From Nonomuraea fuscirosea (GTDB lineage Bacteria; Actinomycetota; Actinomycetes; Streptosporangiales; Streptosporangiaceae): 64,000 nt of DNA. The notes under the pieces were generated by a model that did not search any database, was not told the origin of the DNA, and worked only from the letters and a program-made list of their open reading frames with translations. Location: the NCBI RefSeq assembly GCF_003001935.1, contig NZ_PVNG01000021.1, positions 186,001 to 250,000 on the forward strand. The letters are read 5' to 3'. Shown here piece by piece: positions 34,589 through 45,761 of this stretch. The translations under genes were made by a program, and so were the position numbers. The first letter of the stretch is position 1; each line of letters begins with the position of its first letter.

Positions 34589-35359
34589 GTGAACCTGGAA
34601 CATGTACTGCTCACCCGCGACGCCGACTTCGTGACGATCACGATGAACCGGCCGCAGCGGCGCAACGCCCTGTCGCTGGCCCACCTGCGGGAGCTGATCG
34701 AGGCGTTCGGCGCCGCCGGCGACAGCGACGCCTCAGGGATCATCCTGGCGGGGGCGGGCCCGGTCTTCAGCGCCGGCCACGACTTCGCCGACGTCGCCGA
34801 GGCCGACCTGGACGGAGTGAGCGCCATCCTGGACACCTGTCTCCAGCTCATGGAGCTGATCGAGTCGGTGCCGCAGCCCGTCGTGGCGCGGGTGCACGGC
34901 CTGGCCACCGCGGCGGGCTGCCAGCTGGTCGCCACCTGCGATCTCGCCGTCGCCGCCGACTCGGCCGGGTTCGCCGCGCCCGGCGGCAAGGGGGGCTGGT
35001 TCTGCCACACCCCCATGGTCGCCATCGCGCGCGACATCGGCCGCAAGCGGGCGGCCGAGATGGCGTACACCGGCGACACCATCACCGCCGCGCAGGCCCT
35101 CGACTGGGGGCTGGTCAACCGGGTCGTGCCCGCCGCGGAGCTCGACGACGCCGTCGCCGACCTGCTCGGGCGGGCCACCAGGGGCAGCCGCGCCTCGAAG
35201 GCGCTCGGCAAGCGCACCCTGCACCAGCAGCTGCCGCTGCCGCGGGCGGACGCGTACCGGCTGGCCACCAAGGTCATGGCCGAGTCGTCGCAGTCCGCCG
35301 CGGCGCGCGAGGGCATGGCGGCGTTCCTGGGCAAGCGCCCGCCCAAGTGGACCGACTGA
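34589..35359 (+). CDS. Enoyl-CoA hydratase/isomerase family protein
   Basis: 256-residue crotonase-fold enzyme. The oxyanion-hole segments are visible: NRPQRRNALSLAHL, GAGPVFSAGHDFADVAE (about 47-63), and HGLATAAGCQLVATCDLAVA (near 103). The catalytic Glu positions of true hydratases are not clearly kept, so it may catalyse another crotonase reaction. GTG 34589 has GGGAG 7 nt upstream. Stands alone. Confidence 0.9.
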   Translation: MNLEHVLLTRDADFVTITMNRPQRRNALSLAHLRELIEAFGAAGDSDASGIILAGAGPVFSAGHDFADVAEADLDGVSAILDTCLQLMELIESVPQPVVARVHGLATAAGCQLVATCDLAVAADSAGFAAPGGKGGWFCHTPMVAIARDIGRKRAAEMAYTGDTITAAQALDWGLVNRVVPAAELDDAVADLLGRATRGSRASKALGKRTLHQQLPLPRADAYRLATKVMAESSQSAAAREGMAAFLGKRPPKWTD

Positions 35360-35425
35360 CGCACGCGACCGCCGGGCCGGCGCGGCCGGCACGCGGACGG
35401 CGCGAACTCGTTCCGGCGGGCGGCG

Positions 35426-36448
35426 TCAGCGCCAGCCGAGCGCGGGGGCGACGTGGGTCAGGACCGAGGAGAGCAGGTGGGCGTTGTAGTCCACGCCGAG
35501 CTGGCTGGGCACCGTCAGCAGCAGCGTGTCGGCCGCGGCGATCGCCTCGTCGGCGGCCAGCTCCTTGACCAGCACGTCGGGCTCGGCGGCGTACGTACGC
35601 CCGAAGACGGCCCTGGTGGTGGCGTCGATGAAGCCGACCTGGTCCGTGCTGGCACGCTCGTGCCCGAAGTACGCGCGGTCGGTCTCGTTGACGATCGGCA
35701 TGATCGAGCGGCTCACCGACACGCGCGGCTCGTCCTCGTGGCCGGCCTCCTTCCACGCCTCCCGGTAGGCCGCGATCTGCTCGGCCTGCTGCACGTGGAA
35801 CGGCTTGCCGTTCTCGTCGTCCTTGAGCGTGGAACTCATCAGGTGCATGCCCAGCCCGGCGGCCCACTTCGCGGTGGCGTTCGAGCTGGAACCCCACCAG
35901 ATGCGCCGGCGCAGCCCCTCCGAGTGGGGTTCGAGGCGCAGCAGCCCGGGCGGGTTGGGGAACATCGGCCGCGGGTTCGGCTGGGCGAAGCCCTCGCCGT
36001 CGAGCACCTTGAGGAAGACCTCCGCGTGCTTGCGCGCCATGTCCGCCTCGGTCTCCCCCTCCGCGGGCTCGTAGCCGAAGTAGCGCCAGCCGTCGATCAC
36101 CTGCTCGGGTGATCCGCGGCTGATGCCGAGCTGCAGCCGCCCGCCCGCGATGAGGTCAGCCGCGCCGGCGTCCTCGGCCATGTAGAGGGGGTTCTCGTAG
36201 CGCATGTCGATGACGCCGGTGCCGATCTCGATCCTGCTGGTCCGCGCGCCGACGGCGGCGAGCAGCGGGAACGGGCTCGCCAGCTGCTGGGCGAAGTGGT
36301 GCACGCGGAAGTAGGCGCCGTCGGCCCCGAGCTCCTCGGCCGCGACCGCGAGCTCGATCGACTGCAACAGGGTGTCGGACGCGCTGCGGGCCTTCGAGTA
36401 CGGCGACGACGACCAATGCCCGAAGCTCAGGAAACCGATCTTCTTCAT
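35426..36448 (-). CDS. LLM-class flavin/F420-dependent oxidoreductase
   Basis: 340-residue luciferase-like TIM-barrel enzyme. Typical blocks: IGFLSFGHWSSSP at the start, AEELGADGAYFRVHHFAQQL near 37, IEIGTGVIDMRYENPLYMAE near 73, and GRLQLGISRGSPEQ near 102. Catalyses FMN- or F420-dependent redox reactions; substrate unknown. AGGAAGG lies 11 nt before ATG 36448. Confidence 0.92.
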   Translation of the reverse strand: MKKIGFLSFGHWSSSPYSKARSASDTLLQSIELAVAAEELGADGAYFRVHHFAQQLASPFPLLAAVGARTSRIEIGTGVIDMRYENPLYMAEDAGAADLIAGGRLQLGISRGSPEQVIDGWRYFGYEPAEGETEADMARKHAEVFLKVLDGEGFAQPNPRPMFPNPPGLLRLEPHSEGLRRRIWWGSSSNATAKWAAGLGMHLMSSTLKDDENGKPFHVQQAEQIAAYREAWKEAGHEDEPRVSVSRSIMPIVNETDRAYFGHERASTDQVGFIDATTRAVFGRTYAAEPDVLVKELAADEAIAAADTLLLTVPSQLGVDYNAHLLSSVLTHVAPALGWR

Positions 36449-36547
36449 AGAGAGTTGAACCTTCCTCGCGTCAAGGACATTCCGCGAGGTCCATCGTCTC
36501 CGACTGCCGGACCCGGCGCGACGACGTCACGGCGACCAGCGGCGTCG

Positions 36548-37012
36548 TCACGGCTTCCAGCAGAGCAGGGGGTCGGGGTGGCCGGTGAAGCCGAGGCTCC
36601 GGTAGAGCGGTTCGGCCTCGCGTGAGGCGGTGAGGTCGACGCGTACGGCGTCGCGTTCCCTGAACCAGTCGAGCAGGCCGAGCATGATCGCCCGCCCGTG
36701 CCCGCGCCGCCGGTGCGACGGGTCGGTGACCATGCCGATGACGTGGCCGATCCGGCCGTTACGTGAGTGGGGGCCGGGGAACCACTGCTCGATCGTGCCG
36801 ATGCCGCAGGCGGCCAGGCCGGGCCCGCCGTCCACGACCAGGATCCGGCACTCGGGTTCGGCCAGTTTCCGCTCGAACACCCCGGCGAGCGTGTCGCGCC
36901 AGTCGTCACCGGCGTTCGCGGGATTGAAGAAGTCGCCGCCGAGGTCGTCGAAGAGCAGGGCCCGGAGGCGAACAAGTTCCGGGATGTCGTGTTCTGTTGC
37001 GGTTCGTGGCAT
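36548..37012 (-). CDS. GNAT-family N-acetyltransferase
   Basis: 154-residue acetyltransferase. The acetyl-CoA pyrophosphate loop is RRRGHGRAIM (about 105-114) after strand VIGMVTDP, and the C-terminal YRSLGFTGHPDPLLC completes the fold. Divergent from the CGNR regulator with only 26 bp between starts. Confidence 0.92.
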   Translation of the reverse strand: MPRTATEHDIPELVRLRALLFDDLGGDFFNPANAGDDWRDTLAGVFERKLAEPECRILVVDGGPGLAACGIGTIEQWFPGPHSRNGRIGHVIGMVTDPSHRRRGHGRAIMLGLLDWFRERDAVRVDLTASREAEPLYRSLGFTGHPDPLLCWKP

Positions 37013-37026
37013 GACGTACAGGCTGT

Positions 37027-37032
37027 TGTAAT
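37027..37032 (+). promoter_or_regulatory. -10 box of leaderless CGNR gene
   Basis: TGTAAT, 6 nt before GTG 37039. No Shine-Dalgarno is present. Confidence 0.5.
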
Positions 37033-37038
37033 GAGCTT

Positions 37039-37566
37039 GTGCAGCTCAACCCTTACGGCGCGGACGTGGTGAACTTCGCCGCCGAACTGGCGAACCGGCC
37101 ACCGGCGAGCGCCGCCGAACTGGCCGCTCGCTGCCGCGCGGCCGGTCTGGTGCTGGAACGTCCTGTCGAAGCGGCGGATCTCGACCGGACCCTCGACGTC
37201 ATCGCCGCCTGGACGAAGGTCGTCGACGCCGCCGACGAGCACGAGCGGGCCGGGCTGGTCAACGAGATGCTGGCCCGGTCGGCCGCCTATCCGCGGCTGA
37301 CCGACCACGCGCACGGCTGGCACCTGCACTACCGCGACCACTCCCAGCCGCTCGGCGCGGCGCTGTTCGCGCTGATCGCCGTGGGCACGGCGCTGCACCT
37401 CACCGGCCGGGGCATGGACCGGCTCGGGCGGTGCGCCGCCGACGGCTGCGCGGCGATCTTCGCGGACACCTCGCGCACCGCGCGGCAGCGGTACTGCTCC
37501 CACCCCTGCGCCAACCGGGACGCGGTACGCCGCCACCGCGCCCGCCGCTCCGCGTCGACCACCTGA
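37039..37566 (+). CDS. CGNR zinc-finger (ABATE) transcriptional regulator
   Basis: 175-residue putative stress regulator. The N-terminal ABATE-type domain begins LNPYGADVVNFAAEL; the C-terminal zinc finger has CAADGCAAIFADTSRTARQR then YCSHPCANRDAVRRHRARR, with four Cys and the CANR signature (variant of CGNR). GTG 37039 is 6 nt after TGTAAT. Confidence 0.88.
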   Translation: MQLNPYGADVVNFAAELANRPPASAAELAARCRAAGLVLERPVEAADLDRTLDVIAAWTKVVDAADEHERAGLVNEMLARSAAYPRLTDHAHGWHLHYRDHSQPLGAALFALIAVGTALHLTGRGMDRLGRCAADGCAAIFADTSRTARQRYCSHPCANRDAVRRHRARRSASTT

Positions 37567-37580
37567 CCGGCCGGCTGCCC

Positions 37581-37640
37581 GCAGCACCGGCTCATGCGGG
37601 CCGGCCTGGCGGGGCCGCAGCGCCGGCTCACGCGCGGGCC
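37581..37640. repeat. Imperfect direct repeat after the CGNR gene
   Basis: GCAGCACCGGCTCATGCGGG (37581-37600) recurs as GCAGCGCCGGCTCACGCGCG (37617-37636), each followed by GGCC. Period 36 bp. Confidence 0.65.
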
Positions 37641-37669
37641 GTGGCGTCGGCCGATGCGGACGGGACGGC

Positions 37670-38593
37670 TCAGGCCACCGCGGGCCGGCGGCGGTAGCGG
37701 CCGGGTGGTACGCCGAACTGCCGTTTGAAGGCGTTGCCGAAGGCGAACTCCGACGCGTAGCCCATCCGCTCGGCCACCTCCGCCACCGACGCGTCCGAGT
37801 CGCGCAGCAGGCGGGCCCCGTTCATCAGCCGCCACCAGGTCAGGTAGGTCAGCGGCGGCTGCCCGACCAGCGCCGCGAAGCGGCGGGCGAAGCCGGCCCG
37901 CGACATGCCCGCGCGGACGCCGAGCTCCTCGACCGTCCAGTGGCGGGCCGGGTCGCGGTGGACGGCGTCGAGCGCGCGGCCGATCCCGGGGTCGGCCAGC
38001 GCGGCGGCCCAGCCGGACAGCGTGCACGGCTCGTCCTGGGTCTCGAAGTAGGCCCGCAGCACGTACAGCTGCAACATCTCCAGCAGCGACGACACCACCA
38101 CGTCGGCGCCGGAACGGGGGTTGTCGATCTCGGCGGCCAGCAACTCGACGGCGGCCCGCAGCCCGGAATGGCTGCCGAGCGTCGCGGGCAGGTGGATCAC
38201 GCCGGGCAGCGAGCTCAGGATGGGGTGGGTCCGGTCGGGGTCGAGCCGGTAGCCGCCGGCCAGGACGACCGTCTCGGGCCCGGCGCCGTCCGTCCCGGCC
38301 GAGCCGTACAGCTCGTGATGGGCCCCGCAGTCCGCTTCGGCCAGCGTTCTGGCAGGATCGTCGGTCAGCCCGAACGAGTCGCTGTGCGGCAGGAACACCA
38401 CGTCGCCGACGCTCAGCGGAACGGGCTCGCCGTCCGGCGGGACGAACCAGCAGGATCCGCGTAGCACCAGCATGAAACTCGCGGACCCGTCTGCCGTGCG
38501 GAACCACGTCCCCCAGGGCGCCCGCCAGGAGAAGCGGGTGGAGGTGGGCCGCCCGCCCCGCATGAAGGCCACCACGTCGCTGAGCACATCCAT
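37670..38593 (-). CDS. AraC-family regulator with cupin-6 domain
   Basis: 307-residue regulator. N-terminal cupin_6 (FMRGGRPTSTRFSWRAPWGT, LRGSCWFVPPDGEPVPLSVG) and C-terminal double HTH at about 200-300 (WTVEELGVRAGMSRAGFARR; VAEVAERMGYASEFAFGNAF). ATG 38593 is 6 nt after TAGACT (38605-38600) and lacks a ribosome site, so the mRNA is probably leaderless. Divergent from the FMN reductase, its likely target. Confidence 0.92.
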   Translation of the reverse strand: MDVLSDVVAFMRGGRPTSTRFSWRAPWGTWFRTADGSASFMLVLRGSCWFVPPDGEPVPLSVGDVVFLPHSDSFGLTDDPARTLAEADCGAHHELYGSAGTDGAGPETVVLAGGYRLDPDRTHPILSSLPGVIHLPATLGSHSGLRAAVELLAAEIDNPRSGADVVVSSLLEMLQLYVLRAYFETQDEPCTLSGWAAALADPGIGRALDAVHRDPARHWTVEELGVRAGMSRAGFARRFAALVGQPPLTYLTWWRLMNGARLLRDSDASVAEVAERMGYASEFAFGNAFKRQFGVPPGRYRRRPAVA

Positions 38594-38707
38594 ACGGGGA
38601 GTCTAACCACAGAGACGATCGCGTATGAAAGTTGGACAGCAGCGCATTCAGTATCTCAGCACTTCTCCGTACGGTGGTTTCCGCACAGCCGAATGAGGAG
38701 TATTGAC

Positions 38708-39262
38708 ATGCTGAGAATAGGCATCATCCTGGGCAGCACCCGTCCCGGCCGCAACGGCGAGGCGGTGGCGCGCTGGGTCCACGAGCTGGCCGTCAAGCGC
38801 GGCGACGCCGAGTACGAGATCGTCGATCTGAAGGACTTCGACCTGGGCAACCTGGACGAGCCCGAGCACCCCGCCACGGGCAACTACCAGTACGAGCGCA
38901 CCAAGCGCTGGTCGGCCAAGGTGGCGTCGCTGGACGCGTTCGTCATCGTGACGCCGGAGTACAACAACTCCTACCCCGGAGCGCTCAAGAACGCGCTCGA
39001 CTTCCTGTACTCGGAGTGGACCAACAAGGCGGCCGGGTTCGTCGGCTACGGCGTGGACGGCGCGCCCCGGGCGATCTCGCACCTGCGGCACGTCCTCGGC
39101 CTGCTCAGCGTGGCCACCGTGTCGAACCAGGTCGGGCTGTCGATCCACACCGACTTCGCGGACGGCTTCCAGCCCGCCGCCGCCCACGAGGACCGGCTGA
39201 ACGTGGTCCTCGACCAGGTCCTGTCCTGGGGCTCGGCCCTGCGCCCGCTCAGGGCGGCCTGA
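38708..39262 (+). CDS. NAD(P)H-dependent FMN reductase
   Basis: 184-residue flavodoxin-like reductase. The phosphate-binding loop ILGSTRPGRNGEAVA is at about 6-20 and the FMN contact TPEYNNSYPGALKNALD near 79-95. GAGGAG is 7 nt before ATG 38708; an upstream ATG at 38693 lacks a site. Divergent from the AraC-family gene. Confidence 0.93.
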   Translation: MLRIGIILGSTRPGRNGEAVARWVHELAVKRGDAEYEIVDLKDFDLGNLDEPEHPATGNYQYERTKRWSAKVASLDAFVIVTPEYNNSYPGALKNALDFLYSEWTNKAAGFVGYGVDGAPRAISHLRHVLGLLSVATVSNQVGLSIHTDFADGFQPAAAHEDRLNVVLDQVLSWGSALRPLRAA

Positions 39263-39315
39263 GCCGCGGGCACCGGCGGATCCGGCGGCCGGGCCCAGCC
39301 CCGGCCGCCGTGAGC

Positions 39316-41176
<1,861 letters not shown>

Positions 41177-41201
41177 CGCGCCGGATCACTAAGGTTGGGG
41201 C

Positions 41202-41783
41202 ATGGCCAGAACCGACTCCACCCGCGACCGCGTCGTCACCGCCGCGCGAGCGGAGTTCGCCCAGTTCGGGATCGCCGGCGCCCGGGTGGACCGGATCGCC
41301 AAGGCCGCCCGTACCAGCAAGGAACGCGTCTACGCCTACTTCCGCAACAAGGAGGCCCTGTACGCGCACGTGGCCTCGGCCGAGCTGGCGGCGGCGGCCG
41401 ACGCGATCCACCTGGATCCGGCCGACCTGCCCTCCTACGCCGGCCAGCTGTTCGACTACTTCACCGCCAACCCCGGCCGGCACCGGTTCATCGCCTGGGG
41501 CCGCCTCGAACTGCCTCCCGCCGATCGCTCCCCCGCCGAGCCGGACGCCTACCGCGACGCCCTCGCCGTCAAGGTGGACCGGATCCGGCGCGCGCAGCAG
41601 GACGGCCTCCTCGACGCCTCCTGGGCCCCGGCCGACATCATGGCCCTGGTCTGCCAGATCGCCGAGACCTGGAGCGACCAGGTCGTCATCGCCGCCCTCG
41701 CCGACCCCTCCCCGGCCGCCCGCCGCGCCGCCGTCGTCCGCGCCGTCACCGCCCTCTTCCCACCCTCCGGCCCCACCACCTGA
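41202..41783 (+). CDS. TetR-family regulator
   Basis: 193-residue regulator with N-terminal helix-turn-helix (RDRVVTAARAEFAQFGIAGA, KAARTSKERVYAYFRNKEAL; about 8-55) and an all-helical ligand domain. ATG 41202 is 6 nt after TAAGGT (41190-41195), probably leaderless. Likely controls the AKR gene through the palindrome at 40433. Confidence 0.92.
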   Translation: MARTDSTRDRVVTAARAEFAQFGIAGARVDRIAKAARTSKERVYAYFRNKEALYAHVASAELAAAADAIHLDPADLPSYAGQLFDYFTANPGRHRFIAWGRLELPPADRSPAEPDAYRDALAVKVDRIRRAQQDGLLDASWAPADIMALVCQIAETWSDQVVIAALADPSPAARRAAVVRAVTALFPPSGPTT

Positions 41784-41894
41784 GCACCCGGGCCGGCGTC
41801 GATCGCGTCGCCGAGCGGACGTCGGTCGCATCACCGGACGTCGCGTCACCGGACGGGCGTTGGTCGCGCCGCCGGGCCGCCGTAGGGTGGAGAG

Positions 41895-42698
41895 GTGACC
41901 GTCGTGCCCGCTCATCGCAGGTCCGCGGCCCTGGCCCCGTTCGTGGCGGCACTGAGCTCCTACGACCTCGGCCCGGGCGGCGTCCATCGCGGGCTGCCCT
42001 CCACCACGATCTCGATCACGATCCCCGAGGCCGACTCCCTGGAGATCGGCTGGCTCGGGCGGCAGGGCTCGGCGCAACGGTTCCAGGCCGTGGTCGCCGG
42101 GCTGCACCTCGACCCGGCCGAGCTGACGCAGCGGGGCGGCACGCGCGGCGTGTGGCTGACGCTCAGCCCGCCGGCCGCGGCCATGCTGCTGGGGGTCCCG
42201 GCGTCGGCGCTGTCCGGGCAGCTCGCCGAGCTCGCCGACGTGGCCCCGGCGATGGCGGACCTGCCGGAGCGGCTGGCGGGCTGCCGGTCCTGGCCGCGGC
42301 GCCGGGCCCTGGTCGAAGAGGCCCTGCTCGCCGGGCTGGACCGGCACGAGAGCGACACCGGCGGCCGGGAGTTGCCGGCCACGCTGGCCGCGTTGTCGGG
42401 GACCGCCCGGGTGCAGGAGGCGGCCCGGCTGCTCGGGTGCTCCAGGCGGCACCTGAGCGGCACGGTCCGCTGCGCGCTGGGGGTGACGCCGAAGGAGTAC
42501 CAGCGGCTGCTCCGGTTCGAGGCGGTGCGTGGCCAGCTCGTGGCCGCCGCCCGTGACGGGACGGCCGGCCTGGCGGATGTGGCCGCGGCGGCGGGCTTCG
42601 CCGACCAGGCGCATCTCACTCGCGAATGGCGGGCGATGGCCGGGTGCACGCCGGCCGAGTGGCTACGCACGGAGGGCCTGACCGGCCCCACCGCCTGA
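41895..42698 (+). CDS. AraC-family regulator
   Basis: 267-residue regulator with a C-terminal double HTH (about 170-262: VQEAARLLGCSRRHLSGTVR; DVAAAAGFADQAHLTREWRA) and an N-terminal domain of the kind found in DUF6597-type AraC proteins (ALSSYDLGPGGVHRGLPSTT). GTG 41895 lies 6 nt after TAGGGT (41883-41888), probably leaderless. A VOC protein gene follows and may be its target. Confidence 0.9.
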   Translation: MTVVPAHRRSAALAPFVAALSSYDLGPGGVHRGLPSTTISITIPEADSLEIGWLGRQGSAQRFQAVVAGLHLDPAELTQRGGTRGVWLTLSPPAAAMLLGVPASALSGQLAELADVAPAMADLPERLAGCRSWPRRRALVEEALLAGLDRHESDTGGRELPATLAALSGTARVQEAARLLGCSRRHLSGTVRCALGVTPKEYQRLLRFEAVRGQLVAAARDGTAGLADVAAAAGFADQAHLTREWRAMAGCTPAEWLRTEGLTGPTA

Positions 42699-42701
42699 GA
42701 G

Positions 42702-42787
42702 GGTCATGCGCAAAAGACCCGAGCGATCCCGCTCCGAAGCGAGCGGTCATGCGCGGAAGACCCGGGCGGTCCCGCTCCGAGGCGGGC
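42702..42787 (+). repeat. 43-bp imperfect tandem repeat after the AraC stop
   Basis: Two copies (42702-42744 and 42745-42787) begin GGTCATGCGC and share AAGACCCG and CCCGCTCCGA; about 85 percent identical by eye. They fill most of the gap before the VOC gene. Confidence 0.85.
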
Positions 42788-42847
42788 CTTCAGGTCCCGT
42801 TCCCAAATCTTCAATACGCCCGCTCGCGTCCGGCCGACGATGGACTC

Positions 42848-43243
42848 ATGACTTCTGACATGCGGCTCTCTCCCCGTCTCATCGTGCCCGACCCCGAGCG
42901 CGCGTCGGCGTTCTACCAGGCCGCCCTCGGTGCCGAGCGGGTGTTCAGCGCTCCCCCGGGCGACGACGGCCGGCCCAGCATGATCGATCACCGCGTCGGC
43001 GGGGCGTCCTTCCAGGTCTCACCCGCCGTCTCCGCCTGGGGATGGCTGTCGCCCGACGATCTCGGCGGCTCAGCGGTCCTGCTGGAGGTCGAGGTCGAGG
43101 ATCCGGACGCGGTCGGCGAACGCATGACCGCCCACGGCGCCGAGGTGCTCGTGCCGATCGAGAACCGGCCGTACGGCAAGCGTTCCGGCCGCGTCCGTGA
43201 TCCGTTCGGCCATCTGTGGATCATCACGGGCGAGCTCCGCTGA
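42848..43243 (+). CDS. VOC (glyoxalase/bleomycin-resistance) family protein
   Basis: 131-residue VOC protein of the PhnB-like group. Two beta-alpha-beta-beta-beta modules: LIVPDPERASAFYQAALGAE at the start and DPFGHLWIITGE at the end, with metal-site residues partly altered. ATG 42848 lacks a clear ribosome site; the AraC gene 150 bp upstream may be co-transcribed. Confidence 0.9.
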   Translation: MTSDMRLSPRLIVPDPERASAFYQAALGAERVFSAPPGDDGRPSMIDHRVGGASFQVSPAVSAWGWLSPDDLGGSAVLLEVEVEDPDAVGERMTAHGAEVLVPIENRPYGKRSGRVRDPFGHLWIITGELR

Positions 43244-43257
43244 GCCCGCTCGCCGGC

Positions 43258-43291
43258 CGCCACCGGCCGCGGGACACCGCGGCCGGTGGCG
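43258..43291. terminator. Strong bidirectional hairpin terminator
   Basis: Perfect 15-bp stem CGCCACCGGCCGCGG / CCGCGGCCGGTGGCG with loop GACA, between the convergent VOC and P450 genes. Confidence 0.85.
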
Positions 43292-43297
43292 AGCCCG

Positions 43298-44509
43298 TCA
43301 GGCGGGTTGGAGCAGGACGGGCAGTTCGCGGTAGTCGTTGGCGATGAACGAGGGCTGCGGACGCAGCGCTCCCGCGGGCGTGGCCAGGCGCAGGCCGGGG
43401 AAGCGGTCGAAGAGGGCGGGCAGGGCGACGGCGGCCTCCAGCCGGGCCAGGGGCGCGCCGAGGCAGAAGTGGATGCCGTGGCCGAAGGCCAGGTGCTGGC
43501 GGTCGGCGCGGTCGATGTCGAACCGGCCGGGGTCGGGGTTGGCGAGCGGGTCGCGGCCGTGGGCGCCGAAGGCGATCAGGATGAGCTCGCCCTTGCCGAT
43601 GGTCACACCGTCGCCGAGGTCGAGGTCGGCGGTGGCGTAGCGCAGCGGCAGGTGCATGAGCGGCGGGTTGTGGCGCAGGGTCTCCTCGATGACGTCGTCC
43701 CAGCGGCCGGGGGCGGCCTGGACGGCGGCGAGCTGGCCGGGGTGGGTGAGCATGGCGACGACGGCGTGGTCGATGAGGGAGACGGCGGTCTCGCTGCCGG
43801 CGCCGATCATGAGGATCAGGGTGCTGACGAGTTCGTCGGGGCTGAGCCGGTCGGCGCCGGTCTCGTGGGCGGCCAGCAGGATGCTGGTCAGGTCGGCGCC
43901 GGGGGTGGCGCGCTTGTGCTCGATCAGCCGGTGCATGGCCGCGTACATGCCGCGCTGCACGGCGGTCGCCTCATCGGCGGACAGGGTGGTGTCGAGGACG
44001 GCGTCGATCGTGCGCAGCATCTCGGGGCGCTGGCCGGCGGGCACGCCCATGAAGTCGCAGATGACCTGGGTGGGGACCCGGTAGCTGAAGCGGGAGCGCA
44101 GGTCGACCGGCCGGCCGGGTGGTTCGCGGTCGAGGTCGTCGAGCAGTCCGGTGACGACCGCCTCGACCGCGGGCCGCATCTCCTGGATGCGGCGGGGGGT
44201 GAACGCCTTGCCGACCAGGTCCTTCAGGCGTTTGTGGTCGTCGCCGTCGACGGTGAACATGCTGGTCACGTCCACCCAGGCGGTCAGCCAGCCGATGGCG
44301 TAGGGCCGGTAGTCGGGCCAGGAGGTGCGGGCGTTCTTGGAGACGTCGGGATGGGTCAGGAGCGTTCTGACCACCTCGCCGCGGCTCACCGACCAGGCGA
44401 CGAGGTCTCCGGGCAGTCGGACGCGCACGGCGGGGCCGCCGGCGCGCAGGTGGTCGACCTGTTCAAACAGGTGACCGCCGGTGGTGTCGAGGGTCATCGG
44501 TTGGCTCAT
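43298..44509 (-). CDS. Cytochrome P450, CYP154-like, conservon-associated
   Basis: 403-residue P450. I-helix GAGSETAV is at about 236-243, ExxR as EETLR (E276-R279), and the heme loop FGHGIHFCLGAPLAR with Cys349. ATG 44509 has AGGAGGT 7 nt upstream and overlaps the CYP157-like gene by 47 bp. In Streptomyces, conservons often end with a CYP157-CYP154 pair, and this order matches. Redox partner and substrate unknown. Confidence 0.92.
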   Translation of the reverse strand: MSQPMTLDTTGGHLFEQVDHLRAGGPAVRVRLPGDLVAWSVSRGEVVRTLLTHPDVSKNARTSWPDYRPYAIGWLTAWVDVTSMFTVDGDDHKRLKDLVGKAFTPRRIQEMRPAVEAVVTGLLDDLDREPPGRPVDLRSRFSYRVPTQVICDFMGVPAGQRPEMLRTIDAVLDTTLSADEATAVQRGMYAAMHRLIEHKRATPGADLTSILLAAHETGADRLSPDELVSTLILMIGAGSETAVSLIDHAVVAMLTHPGQLAAVQAAPGRWDDVIEETLRHNPPLMHLPLRYATADLDLGDGVTIGKGELILIAFGAHGRDPLANPDPGRFDIDRADRQHLAFGHGIHFCLGAPLARLEAAVALPALFDRFPGLRLATPAGALRPQPSFIANDYRELPVLLQPA

Positions 44510-45761
44510 CGCGCGTACCTCCTGTGGGGGCGGTGGGGGCGGCGAAGGCATGGGCCGGCTGCGGCCGGAAGTGGACGGCGAGCCGGGCGGGACACTGGTG
44601 GAAGGGACCTGGGCGGTTGACGACCTCCGCGTCGGCGAGCTGGACGTCCCAGAGCCGGTCGAGCAGGGTCTCGATGGCGCTCTGGGCGATGATGGCGGCC
44701 TGGCTGTCGGCCGGGCACCGGTGCGGCCCGGCCGACCAGGCCAGATGGGAGCGGTTGTCGTAGCCGAGATCGGGCGGCAGCGCCGGGTCGGCGCCGGTGG
44801 CGGCGTGGCTGATCAGGATGGGCACGCCGGCCGGGATGGGCACGCCGTGCAGGGTGGTGGCCGTGCGGGCGTAGTGGACGGAGAAGTTCGCCATGGGCGA
44901 GCGCACCCACAGGACCTGTTCCAGGGCGCGGCGCACGGTGATCGCGCCGCCGGTCAGGTCGCCGGCGTAGTCGTCGTCCGACAGCAGCAGCCGCAGCCCG
45001 GAGGCGATCCACGCGGCGGTGGGGATGGTGCCGGCGCCGACCAGGACGACGAGCTGGTGCAGGATCTCCTCGTGCGAGAGCCGCGCCGGGTGGGCCAGCA
45101 TCCAGGAGGTGCAGTCGCGGCCGGGGCTCCGGTTCTTCATCGCGATGATCTCGGCCAGGGCCTGCGCCAGATCGGCCGCGGCCTGCCCGGCCGCCGGGCC
45201 GGCGCTGATCATGCCCTGGCAGGCGGTGACCATGCGGCCGGTCAGCTCCGGCGGGCAGCCGAGCAGGTCGGTGAAGACGAGCAGCGGCAGCATGTCGGCG
45301 TACTGGCCCATCAGCTCGGCGTGGCCCTGCTGGGCGAAGCCGGCGATGAGGCGCAGCGCGTGGGCGCGGGTGAGGTCGTGCAGTCCGGGCTGGCTGACGC
45401 GGGCCAGGCAGTCGTCCATGGCCTGCCGGAGCCGGGCGTGGCGCTCTCCGTCGGCGTACAGCAGGCTGGGGCGGAAGGCCATCAGCGCCAGCACCGGGCT
45501 GTCCTGCGGGACCCGGCCGGCCGCCAGGTCCTCCCACAGCCGGCTGTCCTTGCTGTAGGTCTCGGTGTCGGTGAGCAGGTCGATGGCGGCGCGGTGGCCG
45601 GTGACGACCAGGGCGTGCACCCCTTCGGCGATCTCCGCCCACGCGACGGGACCGGCGGCCCGCAGCGCCTGGTAGACGTCCTGCGGGCGGGCGGCGAACT
45701 CCGGCCCGAACATCCGGGGCGGGGCCACCCGCGCGGCGGGCGGGGTCACGTACGAGGTCAT
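44463..45761 (-). CDS. Cytochrome P450, CYP157-like, lacking the ExxR motif
   Basis: 432-residue P450. The I-helix VGAGTIPTAAW is near 241-251 and the heme loop is AWSAGPHRCPADSQ with Cys349. The K-helix, which should give ExxR, reads EQVLW (281-285), so the Arg is replaced by Trp. Lack of ExxR is a documented feature of the CYP157 family. The long disordered C-terminus (AFAAPTAPTGGTRDEPTDD) overlaps the next gene. It overlaps the GTPase stop by ATGA. Confidence 0.9.
   Translation of the reverse strand: MTSYVTPPAARVAPPRMFGPEFAARPQDVYQALRAAGPVAWAEIAEGVHALVVTGHRAAIDLLTDTETYSKDSRLWEDLAAGRVPQDSPVLALMAFRPSLLYADGERHARLRQAMDDCLARVSQPGLHDLTRAHALRLIAGFAQQGHAELMGQYADMLPLLVFTDLLGCPPELTGRMVTACQGMISAGPAAGQAAADLAQALAEIIAMKNRSPGRDCTSWMLAHPARLSHEEILHQLVVLVGAGTIPTAAWIASGLRLLLSDDDYAGDLTGGAITVRRALEQVLWVRSPMANFSVHYARTATTLHGVPIPAGVPILISHAATGADPALPPDLGYDNRSHLAWSAGPHRCPADSQAAIIAQSAIETLLDRLWDVQLADAEVVNRPGPFHQCPARLAVHFRPQPAHAFAAPTAPTGGTRDEPTDDPRHHRRSPV

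Noticed and set aside
42702-42787. Small coding gene or phage attachment site after the AraC gene
   Set aside because: It is a two-copy 43-bp tandem repeat with no start, no integrase nearby and no tRNA.
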